A stretch of DNA of 64,000 nt from Sinonovacula constricta (lineage: Eukaryota; Mollusca; Bivalvia; Cardiida; Solecurtidae), in contig CM017564.1 in the NCBI GenBank assembly GCA_007844125.1, positions 21,694,034 to 21,758,033 of the forward strand, written 5' to 3'. A program made the translations under genes and the position numbers. Numbering within the stretch: the first letter of the stretch is position 1; every line of letters starts with the position of its first letter. Below are positions 25,465-36,921 of this stretch, piece after piece. The notes beneath the pieces are model-generated. The model was not told the DNA's origin. It searched no databases and saw only the letters and a program-made list of their open reading frames with translations.

Positions 25465-25515
25465 CGCTTACACACTCTCTCCCTATCACCCGGCTACATA
25501 TATATACCTTATATA

Positions 25516-25518
<3 letters not shown>

Positions 25519-25569
<51 letters not shown>

Positions 25570-25628
25570 ATATCTATCTATATCTCTATATCTATATATC
25601 TATATATATATATAATATATATATATAA
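25519..25628. repeat. (TA)n microsatellite with TCTA variants
   Basis: TA repeat directly beside the miniature retrotransposon, about 20 bp beyond the LTR end. It obscures any target-site duplication. Confidence 0.95.
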
Positions 25629-27896
25629 AATATTCGAATATACTATGTACATACAATGTCGAAATTAGATTAAATATATCATTTGAATAAAGTCTAAGAG
25701 TTCGATATTTACATTTTTAGCTAAACTCAAAGCATCTATCACTGCGAAATCTCAAAATGTAATTAGCAAGGTACTTGAAGAATTAATTTGATATCCTACA
25801 TTATTCAGGAAGAAATTTGATATTGAAAACATATAAAAAAATATAAAATAAATGGTCAGAAACAATGAACATGTTAAAAAGGTTTTTATGAGCTAAATAT
25901 ATTAAATATAAATATTCCTCTAGTGTATATACAATTAAACGGTCTCGTATAATAATATTTTGCACGATGACCAGAGCGGACATGTCGTTGAGACTAAATT
26001 AAAGTTATAATATTGACAGTCTCTGTAAGTCTCTACACCTCTTCAGTCCGTAATAAGGTGTGGCAACAATAGCAGTATTTATTTCTTTTTACCTGTCTTC
26101 GCTCAACAAATATTACTTAGGCATCTTGTTTGCCATTATTTTACTTGCTTTTTGTTCTAGGCCGAGTATGTTTTAATTTTTAGATTTCATTATCTAGAAT
26201 AGCTTCAAAAAGTTGTTTTTGTTTCGCTGGTTTGTGTCGTTTTCTAAAAAATACATTTGTCTTTTTCAGAAAAATGTACATTTATTTGCATGCTTTTGAC
26301 ATAAATGTAATTTCATTGCATGGAATCGCATGCAATAAAGCGTATTATTACTAAACATCTTTGCTTGGAACGAATGTATTTCAAACATTTCTTTTTTAGA
26401 AAATGTGTAGTTTTTTTATCTCCAGTACAAGTTGTACATTCGTATTTTTAACATTTCTGTTTAAATCAGGTTTAAGAACCAAAAGTAGGTTCTTTGCCTG
26501 CTGACCGTTAAGGTGGTACGTGTTATCGCTTTTCTATGTAAGTATTGTCATATCTTAGTGTACTGTCAAATTTACATTAACATGTGTGCTCCTTTGTCTA
26601 GTAATGGTCTAAATATTAATATTCTATGAAATAATGGTTTGAGAGTGCAATCAAAAGATTTAAAAATACGACACATTACGAATCTTATTAATGCCATTTC
26701 GTAATACATATGGCAGAACAAATCACAATTAAAGAAACAAAAAGTGGCTTGAAAAAATTATTCAAGGACTATCAATATTTTACCTCTATAAATCGCCTGG
26801 AACTTTACTCTAAATTATAAAGTAACAGTTTTGTTTTACTAATAACATCAGTATTAAATTATTATAAAAAATTAAAAATGCAATTTCATCCTTTGTTTAT
26901 ATTATTTCTTTAAAAACAATAGCCAGGAAGTACGCGGGGGTGAAATAGAACCACCAAACAAGGGAAACAATGTTACATCATTGCGTAAATTGTAGTTCGC
27001 ACTGTAGTTCGCATTTCTGTCCCTTTTAGTCAACATTTCTTGTAGTAACGTGTAAGAACTTTAGATCCGCGGCCTTCGTGATTAAATAAATTAAATACAT
27101 ATGCATCTGAACTCGAAATCGTGATATATTGGACGTTAGATCACGCAAACTTTAAATCTATTTCCTAATTATTCTATCAAAGAAAATCCGTATACAACTC
27201 ATCAAATGCAAGCAATTACCGACAGGCAGAGACACGTTTGCTATATTCTTGTAAACATGCTCTTTAAAAATCATACTTACTATGCTAAGTGATGGGTAAT
27301 ACAGTCGTTGGTAAACAAATGTTTAAACTCTTTTGTAGAATGCGTTAATTGAAACATGTGTGCATATAACCAGTATAGTCATGCATCAGGGCTACACAGT
27401 TTCCACATGGGTAATTGGTTATTGCTCCATTAAATTCAAGCATGACTTGTAAAAAAACATTGGCGATGTTAATCTAGCTACATCTATGATATCATTTGCT
27501 GTGACACGCTGAAAGAAATAAATGTAATTTTCGGCGTTTGAATGTAATGAATTAGACGAAAATTGATTTCCCTTTTGTATGTGTATTGCCGCCAGAGGGC
27601 GTAGTAGTTTTACACGAGGTGTAATGTGCTTGGCCGGTATGCGGGTGCTAGCGGCTCTACCAAAAAACAGTTTTGTTTTTGTTATTTATGGTGACATAAT
27701 GCAAGGATGGAAGGGAATATAATTATATCATGAAAGTAAATGATCATGTTTTGTTAACATATACTTTACGATTATTCATGTATTTACAACGGTTGATTAA
27801 AATGTAATGTCCTAGCCTTGAAGACATAACTTCAAGATACATGTGTTTCAATGAAGATTTTAAATCTGTTTATGTGAAGTTGTTGTAGTTTATTAA
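25629..27896. other. Stretch without a supported gene
   Basis: A+T-rich unique sequence. One G+C-rich patch at about 27580-27660 holds a CTCF-like motif. No exon with protein-like sequence was found. Confidence 0.5.
27587..27605 (+). promoter_or_regulatory. CTCF-like motif
   Basis: ttgccgccagagggcgtag resembles the bilaterian CTCF core (CCACCAGGGGGCGCT-type) at most positions. It sits just beyond the 3' end of the TRIM-type pseudogene array. One 19-bp match by eye is weak evidence. Confidence 0.3.
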
Positions 27897-29678
27897 TCAT
27901 ATATTTTTCTGGAAGCTCCAGCACTTTAGATCGAGTCTCTGGATATAGTTGCAGTCGTCAGGATCCGAACAAGTACTAGACACGTACAGTGTCCGTTGGT
28001 ATCTGCTGTGACATACAGTCTGGGGAAACTGGACTCCGGTCTTGCTTTGTTGTATAACTGCTAGTCGGTTTCCGTCTGGAGACACCAAGTGGATGGTTTC
28101 GGTGTACCAGCTGCAAATGTAGAGGCATCCATTAGCATCGTAACCAGGCCTAATGGGCGCTATAGGTCCTCATCTTTATAAACCCAATTAACAGCCCCAT
28201 ACCTGCTCATACATGTGACGGTGTTTTTGTCAAAATCACTTACGTATGTCATATTGTGTTTTTGATTATCTGTTATATACCGGGGATTTCTGAACAACAT
28301 CTTTTCTGTCGGATCATGTTAGATGGACAGGAGAACATTTAGCTTTAGGTCCATTATCTTAATCTGTGGCCTTTTGCATGTGTACGCCATGAAAAGTTTA
28401 TTTCCGTTGCATTGAAGACCTAGACATTTGCCAACCAACTTTATCGTATCAAGGATGTGAAGATTCGGGTCCGCGGACAAAACTGGGATCTGCCGAACAT
28501 ATGGCAGCGAGACAGCAAGTCGGGGCCCAGGAAATTAGTTATATCCCAGGGTTCTGAGATTAGAGCCCACCTTTGGATAATGGTGTTGCTAGTCAAGTCA
28601 AGCAACTTCACGCTTCGGTTTAAGAAGTCAGCTAAAATAAGTTGTGTCACTGAGAGCTCCATCATACCAGTGATCGAACAAGGAGAATTGTCTTCCGTAG
28701 TTTTAATGTTTATTTTAGATTCCGATGTGCAGTTTTTTGCTGGAGACGATGGCTTCTTGTATGCTTCCAGCAGGTCTGCAGAAAGCATACTACGAAACTG
28801 AGTCAACTCAACGGCAACATTGCTGGATTTATTTAAATAATCGTTGATGTTTGGATCAGTTTGTAATCTAAATGTCTTTATTTTAATGTCCTGATGAAGT
28901 TGTTCCAAACGAATTAAAGATGAAATAATTTGCCTGTCAGTTTTCTTTAGAGCCACAAACAAGGATTTGTTCTGATTAAGACGTTTCTTTTTTCAATCAC
29001 CAATATCGAAGGCTTTACTTGTTCAAAACATAACTTGATATTTTCTGCAAATGTATTCAGTTTGATTTCGTTTCTTTCTCTAGTCTTTGCAGCTTTCTCT
29101 GCAATTTCCTCCCCTATTGAATCTACAATACGGAGAATTTCTGATCGATGTTGCTGGAAATCTTCCAATGTTTTGGCGTGCCACTCATCGTTTAAGGTTA
29201 TGCACTTATCAATAGCCATATTGCACTTTTCATGAAGCAACATGAACCTGTCTGCCGCTTCCTGGACATCCATTATCTCTCTTGATGTTTCGACTCCGAG
29301 TGACAAATCCGAAACTAGGGTCAATTTCTCAGACGACATGTATCCATCCCTCATACATAACAAGCACCCAAATGTATCACTTTCTGGGCAATACACATCC
29401 TCTGATCTACCTGGGTGCCTCGAACATGTTTCCTCGTTACAAACTACATTCTGATTTGAAATGTATTTGCCAATCTAAAGTTCTTTTTCTTTCGTAGCTC
29501 CCAAAGTCATGTGCTGATCGATACAAGCTTGACAAAGGAAATCAGTTCAGGACTTGCAGAAACCTGCATCTCTGAGAACTCTTCCCGATTCAAGACATTG
29601 TGAACACTGGTTCTCAATGCCTTGGCGATCAGAGTGTGTGGCTAGCAACGATTCTCCCCGACTTGATACTTCATCCAT
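27897..29678 (-). pseudogene. TRIM-type B-box/coiled-coil/beta-propeller pseudogene (copy 1)
   Basis: ATG at 29678 follows an acceptor TTTCTCAG. A B-box-like region follows: CSQC, then GFCKS*TDFLCQAC with TGA at 29547-29549 where a zinc Cys is expected. A second in-frame stop lies at 29475-29477. Then comes CSRHPGRSEDVYC with TFGCLLC (B-box 2) and a coiled coil (KTLEDFQQHRSEIL). A frameshift near an A-run at about 28960 moves the reading to FVALKKTDRQI, followed by the linker SITGMMELSVTQLILADFLN. A further shift near 28450 leads to a propeller part with NTVTCMSRYGAVNWVY, ending NYIQRLDL. In living relatives the protein would be a cytoplasmic E3-like or adaptor protein, but no RING is seen. 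At least four lesions make it non-functional. Confidence 0.85.
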
Positions 29679-32600
29679 ATTGACTGAGAAATGATAGTAG
29701 TTAAGTATGAATAACAATATAACTTACAGTAATAATAATAATCATAATATTTAAATAAAACAAAGAAATAAGAATTAGAAAGAAACAAAAAGGTAATAAA
29801 GAAGAAGAAACGGACGAAGAAGAAAAAGAACAAAGAAGAAGAAGACGAAGTAAAAAAATAAAATAAAAAAAAAGAATTTTGAACCTTTCCAATATGTTTT
29901 GACTATGTAATAAATCAAAACAAATAAACATTAAAATGTCAAGTTAAGACTTAGTTTCATTTTATAATGAACAAGTAATAATAGAAAACATTGTTTTTAT
30001 TACAATGTTTTACCATCAAAGGACCTTGAAAAGGTTCATTTGACCCGTATTTACCAATATTGACCAGTATTCGGCACTTGACGGATATTGACCGGAATGG
30101 TCTTAACGGGTTAAAACCACCGGATAGTACTAGAAGAGGTCAATTAATTTCAAAAATGCACTTCATTGTATTCAATATGCTTATCTTACTAACCCGTATT
30201 ACGCTGGATTTGTTAGAAACCACATCTGATTGCATGGGTCCTACTTATACGTATATAAATACTTAACAGCACAAGGTACAGATCCTGATCAGACAGCTCA
30301 CGTAGAGAGAGGGTTGATCAAAATCAAAACTATTTGCTTAACTGCTCTACATTAACACGCTTAAAGTAAACACTGAATCTAAAATCCTTGCATGTCCCCA
30401 GTAGCATACTTCATAAACATAGAAAAATCAATAGCATGTTTCCCAAACAAGCACAACTATTTAAACACAATTACATGCATTGACTTGTATTGGTTATTAA
30501 AGTTTTAAGCAAACAATTAACTTTTATTCACTATTTTACGAAACAGATTATCGGACGTATCTAACAATTTAACATTTATTAGATATGTCTAAGTTGGGGC
30601 TTTCATTAATTGAGTATTATATAAAAAGCATGTGATTCGCTGGTAATTTAAACTACTTAATGTGTAATTAGACCTTCATTCTATTTAAGCGCAATAGCAT
30701 GATGCTAGCTGTTAAACGAGTTTTTGTCAATACACAAACTATAAAAATATTTTTTTCTTGAGGGAACAAATATAAACAGTTAAAAAAGCAAAGATTTCAT
30801 TTTTCATTTTCCTGGTGTTTTTTATTCCTTTTCTCATGAGGGGCGCCGGTGGTTCTATAAATGTGGGAACGTAATTCTTGCATATAATTGAATGACATCT
30901 AATGCAATTTTGGATCAGGCTTTTGAACCCAAAGTTCGCAAAATGTAAATACTATTATAAAAGATCATGCATTTGATCTTTGATCGGTGTAGCTTGCCAT
31001 AGTTATCAGAAAGATTTTCGAAGCACTAACTTTTGACCCTGCTTGATCATGTCGCCTCGAAGTCAGTTTTTCAAGCCTGGGAATATGTAGTGTGTGTACA
31101 GCGCCAATATGAACACTGTAAAGACTAGACGTGTCACTTGTGTCAAGGAATGCTGCAAATGTTAACATTAATATTGTAGTACATTTAGAAAGTTTAAGTG
31201 CAGATATACATGAAAAACAGATTTATAAATGAAAATGCCACGCATGAATATCACCCAGCAAATAGAGGAAAGGTCGGAACCTGGAGAGAACTATTACAAG
31301 AACGAGAGTTCCATTGTCTTTGCATTATTTAAACGGCCGATGTATTTGCGATATCCTGCTTCTGCTTCTCGCTCTGTACCAGGTTATGTACGACAAAGGT
31401 TTGGCGTATTATCTCAGCATCTTAGTTGTCGCACGCACTCGGGATTTTCATATTCAGATCAAAGGTTAAATTGTTTGGACGCGTGTATTTTTATGGCCTC
31501 CAATATCATTTATCATCGTTTTGACATAAGGTTAATTAAAATGCAATTATATAGAAAACAAATAATTGATTAACCAAACAAAAAAAGACCACTCTTTGCA
31601 CACCTTACCTCGCTTATATGGTTTAACGTGCATCGCCCAAACAGCGTCTTTCAGCGCTTTAATATTCTTGTTTATGTGATTAACAACAGAACTAAAACAA
31701 TAAACAATCATAAGGGATTACCTGTATTTCTGGATATTATGATAACTTATCTGTCTGTCTACACGACCTCACAAAGTCAGCCATGTCCTTGATTACAGTC
31801 ACAGTTACCGACATTTGTAAATGATTTTCTCAAAGGTAAAGCTTTTCTGCCACAAATACTTATGTATAGGCATAAAATGAATGTTTCTTTACGTAAGATT
31901 AACCTCACTGATGTCAATTGTTACACATTATAAAACAGTATGTTTAAACTCACAACAGTATTCGTTTACCGTGTTTAAATAATAGGTGGTAAAGAATGTT
32001 ATAACACTAAGGTTTGTAGTAAATTTCCGTATAAGTTTGGAAATAATCGGTAAACTCCGTACTATTAGTGTGATTCATTAAAGTTAAAATAAGGGGGCGT
32101 CAGTATGTCTCTATAGCAAGGATCACGCGATCCATTACGTGAATTATGGTATTGATTTCGACATGTATTGCGTATCAATTACTTGAAAATTCTATAATAG
32201 AGCAGACACAGAAAAGAAAAAGATTGAAGCGTTTATTAAGGAATCTAAACTTTCAAATGGTAAGTGAACACAAATAGAAAATAAAGGATTAAAGGAATAG
32301 AAAAATTAAGAAAGACATAAACTATGTTGAGATATGTGAAAAAAGAAATGCAGACTCTATTGAGTAAAAATCAATTACGTTCTCCTTACACTCGTACTAT
32401 TATAAAACTCTGGAGCACATAATTATATGCAGGATCTTATATATTGATCTTAAAAAATATCACAGGCAAATAAATGTGCCATAAGGTTTCATACAAGATA
32501 CCGTCAAATCTCGACGAACGAATGAATGATATATGATAACAAGAAAAACAAAAAAAAGAGTTCTTTCTTGTATTGTTGACTATGAGATACTATGACAGAA

Positions 32601-33899
32601 CATTCAGGGTAAATAATAGTGTTTAAATTGTTTTAATGCGTTAGGTTATTTCCCCTGTAAGTTTCTAATATAGACTGGATATCTATAATACCCTCTATCG
32701 AGACACCCTACTAACACTCGGTAATATATATAAAGCAAAGTCAGCAAACTACCTTTTGTATTCACCTTTTTATAGCGAAATTACAGAAGATATTTTCTCA
32801 AAAACTATGTAAAGTTGCATTGTAATAAACAATTAATTTATTTGATGTCGCGGGCATTATTCATTCCAGCTAAAACTTCGAATGCCTACACTTTTATTAC
32901 AACAGTATGCAACATTTACTTCTTAAAATAAAAACAATCTCATCAATTTCTTTTCAATTGATACATTGTTCATTTAAAGTATAAATTTACATTTATGAGG
33001 AACTCAAGTTTAAGGTATATTCCTGTTTTTTAATTCATATTTGCATACGCATATATAATCAATGCATTTTCCCATTACGACATTCAGAACACGCTGTTTT
33101 CTCTCACAAATCGCTCTACCTCTCTTATCGAGATCATAACCTATACACAGTGGCCTACTTCATCTTTAATGTTAACATTTAAGTTAAAAGAAAGTCGTCC
33201 AGGTAAGACTAAAATCAGGCTGGTATCTTGTAAACAGTTTGTTTGTCTCGTATAACATTTTGCATGCAACTTTAGGTACATAACATCTTATATTTAAATT
33301 TACACACACAAACAATTAGCTAAAACTTAAAAGGAATAGGTAATATGAAGCATAACCATGTCGTTTGTTATAAGCGGTTGAAAAAAAAATCACTTAACTA
33401 GTTGTTTAGTATAAAAATAGTTCACTTCACTTAAGCTTTGTTTCCTATTATTGATGGAACCATACTTAGCCAAACGGACATCATTTATATGATCTAATCT
33501 ATACATTGTATAGCTGCTCTATCATTCGACACATACACACTCCAGTAGTGGCAGCTGTAGCACGTTGGTGTGACGACAAGAAGGGAAGGTTAGAAAAGTC
33601 GATGTTCGATGGGTGAAGTCAAAGGATTCCTAATTCTGCATTGATGTGAAAACAACGTACATCTGCTCATGGAAACAATACTATTCAGATAATTCAGATA
33701 AGTTAGTTGCCTGATAGGACAATTACAGCGATAACTTCAGTTTGCATAATTGTACCCATTAACAACTCTTAGGTGCCTATGTGCAGATTGCGGCTGGCGA
33801 GGATTGCATCTGAACTGTGCTGTTTATGTTGTCCTCTGTACAAAGCAAGCTAGCAAACGTAGTTGATTAAATAGCATTTCGGTTAAGATCGTTATTAAT
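29679..33899. other. Stretch without a supported gene
   Basis: Begins with AAT/GAA-rich sequence (29728-29880) upstream of TRIM-type copy 1. Positions 31740-32100 share short blocks with 35740-36020 (acgacctcacaaagtcagcc and aatcggtaaact), which suggests an old duplication. A SINE core fragment (gcgccggtggttctat) lies at 30843. Otherwise it is AT-rich unique DNA. Confidence 0.5.
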
Positions 33900-34650
33900 G
33901 TGAAACTCATATCTCGTGATCTCCATATCTAGCTGTTCCAATCGATTTACGAAGGTTATTACTGCCATGCGTCTTCAAAGGATCAACCGTTTACTATGCT
34001 TAAGATGTACCTTTTCTTCAATAGTCACCATTGAAGATTTACATTGTTCCGAATGCTTTTTTTCTAAAGCACGTATTTTTCTTACGTTTTCTTTTCTTAT
34101 CCTGCGAGGCACTTCTGCTATTTTCCGACCCAAAGAAGCTGTCGCACAAAGAATCTTCGAAAGAAATTTCATAAAGTTTTCAAGGGTTTTAGTACGTTTT
34201 TCTTCGTTCAATGACTGACTCTTCTTAATAGTATGCTTGGACTGGACCTCTTACGTTTTATGTCTCGACACTGAACTCTTTGGAACTTTTTAAACAAATC
34301 CGAGTCAGAGCCACGTTTAGGCATGATTCATGCAGATTTAAATGACACATTAAACATCCAAATGTATTATCTTCGTGATAATTCACTAAAATTGATACTC
34401 CATGGTGCACGGAACATTTTACTGCAGCGTAAGAAGGCGTTTGTTGTTCAGGAATAACTTTAAGCTGTAGAACTTTATGATTTTTTTTTCAGTTCTCATT
34501 ATCTTGTGGTGGTGAACAGTCTTTGCAAAGAAAATCATTGCAGACACCTTGTACTTCTATCCAATTCGACTCACTGAGCAAACTGATCACTGTTGCAACG
34601 GTCAGTACATTTTGTGGTACTATTTGTTTGCCGTCCTGAAACATCTGGAA
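33900..34650 (-). pseudogene. TRIM-type pseudogene, B-box and coiled-coil relic (copy 2)
   Basis: Minus-strand frames give GVCNDFLCKDC (about 34530), then CSVHHG...NTFGCLMCH with HESC (34300-34420), a B-box 2 with most zinc ligands intact. The coiled coil NEEKRTKTLENFMKFLSKIL (34150-34211) aligns with NDEWHAKTLEDFQQHRSEIL of copy 1. Stops and frame changes separate these pieces, and the propeller part is missing. The 5' end runs directly into the AAT/CTA array at 34664. Confidence 0.75.
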
Positions 34651-34663
34651 AATACTAATATTG

Positions 34664-34759
<96 letters not shown>

Positions 34760-34800
34760 CACTACTACTACTACTACTACTACCACTGCTACTACTACTA

Positions 34801-34837
<37 letters not shown>

Positions 34838-34872
34838 CACTGCTACTACTACGACTACTACTACTACCACTG

Positions 34873-34930
<58 letters not shown>

Positions 34931-35022
34931 CACTGCTACTACTACTACTACTTCTACTACTACTACTACTACTACTATTACCACTGCTACTGCTACTACT
35001 ACGACTACTACTACTACCACTG

Positions 35023-35062
<40 letters not shown>

Positions 35063-35067
35063 CACTG

Positions 35068-35119
<52 letters not shown>

Positions 35120-35211
35120 CACTACTTCTACTACTACTACAACTACTACTACTACTACTACTTCCACTACTACAGCTACTACCACCACTACTACTACTGC
35201 TACTAATGCTG

Positions 35212-35246
<35 letters not shown>

Positions 35247-35465
35247 GCTATTACTGCTACTACTACTACTACTATTACTACTACTACTACTACTACTACT
35301 GCTATTACTGCTACTACTACTACTACTATTACTACAACTACAACTACAACTACTACTACTGCTACTACTACTACTACTACTACTACTGCTGCTGCTGCTA
35401 CTTATACTACCACTACTATTATAACCACTACACTACTACCTCTAATACTACTTCCACAACCACTA
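34664..35465. repeat. Compound (AAT)n-(CTA)n array, about 800 bp
   Basis: About 19 AAT units switch directly to CTA units (34721 on) with CCA, CTG and ATT variants. Internal periodicity of the interruptions (ccactgctactac recurring) suggests higher-order expansion. Long open frames here are artefacts. Confidence 0.97.
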
Positions 35466-36007
35466 TCTATATTGGGGACGTCCAGCTATATTGGTACATG
35501 TCTAAAGAAGGACATGTGCCAGGTATGCATACATAAATAGGATATGATTGCATTTTTCACCTGATTTCCGGGTTTATATGTCCACATTTTATTTATTTTT
35601 CATAACACATCACTATATATCTGTCAAATTATAAGCTATTAATTTCACAAATTGTCGTCAAGATGTGATAAACGACATAACCTCAGGCAAACTTAACTAG
35701 TCAGTCCTAGCTTACCTGTACTATTTTCCATTATGATAACATCTTTACGACCTCACAAAGTCAGCCATATCCTTAATTCATGTCTCACCATTTCTGCAGT
35801 ATATTTAATGTGTTTTAATGACAATGATTTATTTAGTTTCATACACAAATCTATCAATTTAGGTTAATCACGATATTTCTTGAGCACGTTTGAACATTCT
35901 TTTGTAACGTAGGTTTTCGCACAAATGAAAGTTTTTAATCCACAATTCGTTAAGAATCGGTAAACTACGTATTATTTTTTGATTAAGTAAATTTATAACA
36001 AGTGGGC

Positions 36008-36100
36008 ATCGGTATGTTCCGCTAGACAGCCTACATCCTTCTCTCTATATCTTATCGGTATGTTCCGGTAGATAGCCTACATCCTTCTCTCTATATCTTG
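36008..36100. repeat. 46-bp tandem duplication
   Basis: Two copies of atcggtatgttccg followed by cctacatccttctctctata, starting at 36008 and 36054, with three substitutions. Confidence 0.9.
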
Positions 36101-36144
36101 GATTTAATGATAAGTACAGGGTAAATTAAACGGTACATTTAAGA

Positions 36145-36318
<174 letters not shown>

Positions 36319-36900
36319 AAGTCTTTTTGTAAATGATTTTTTTCTATATAAAACTGACTGGCCTTCTTATCTGAAAACCAAGAAATATATATTCTTGTCT
36401 CGATAATAAATACTTTATATATTTAAATTAAAAAAATATTTTTAATTCTATGTTTGTTTGTTGACCCAAACTATGTTTTGAACTCTTATGAGAGGTTTCC
36501 AATACTACCTTGTTTAACAATGCATCAATATTAGATAATAAGGTACAATGATTACGTTTATCGGCGCAGTTAAAAGGTTTCACTAAGTGAATCATGTAAT
36601 TGATTATGTTCGCCGTTCCACTACTTAAACCGATTTACCTGCTTCGTAACATGCAGAATGTGTGGCCAAAGGAAAACAAACGTGCATTAGAAAACGTTTC
36701 CTAAAGGTGTTTCGATTTAGTTTAATACACAATAAAATTATGGAATATATATGTGAAATAAGAAAATCGTCAGACAATATGATGCCCTACAGACCTGAAC
36801 ATGCCTTCTAAAAGCGAAGAGATAGATGGTGATCATCACCAGGAAGAAAATATATATTTATGAATATTTTACAGCAATGAGTGTCATAATTTGCCACTTG

Positions 36901-36906
36901 TTTATT
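36901..36906 (-). terminator. Poly(A) signal AATAAA of the discoidin gene
   Basis: TTTATT on the plus strand reads AATAAA on the gene strand, 16 nt after the TAA at 36922. The same motif is kept after the relic stop near 46640. Confidence 0.5.
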
Positions 36907-36921
36907 TGATTGACATCCACT

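Larger units (their letters stand above)
24860..25498 (-). mobile_element. Miniature LTR retrotransposon with a tRNA-like sequence in its LTR
   Basis: On the minus strand there are three 130-bp direct repeats (25369-25498, 25114-25243, 24860-24989) separated by two internal segments of 125 and 124 bp. Each repeat starts TGTAGCC and ends TGTTACA, the TG...CA form of LTRs. LTR 1 and LTR 3 appear identical; LTR 2 differs by one base in the tRNA-like part. One base after each LTR end comes TGGCGCCCAACGT, complementary to the 3' end of animal tRNA-Lys including CCA, so a primer-binding site. There is no gag/pol coding, so it needs an outside reverse transcriptase. The layout (LTR-int-LTR-int-LTR) looks like a tandem product of LTR recombination. 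Target duplication cannot be judged because the flanks are TATA repeats. The closest known parallel is plant Cassandra, which carries 5S rRNA in its LTR. Confidence 0.8.

Noticed and set aside
24860..25498. Three genuine tandem tRNA-Thr genes
   Set aside because: C at position 33, mismatched acceptor stem ends, and TG...CA borders with PBS make a retrotransposon LTR the better reading.
34549..35424. Long poly-Leu, poly-Val and poly-Tyr open frames
   Set aside because: They are frames through the AAT/CTA array. All six frames are open for the same reason.
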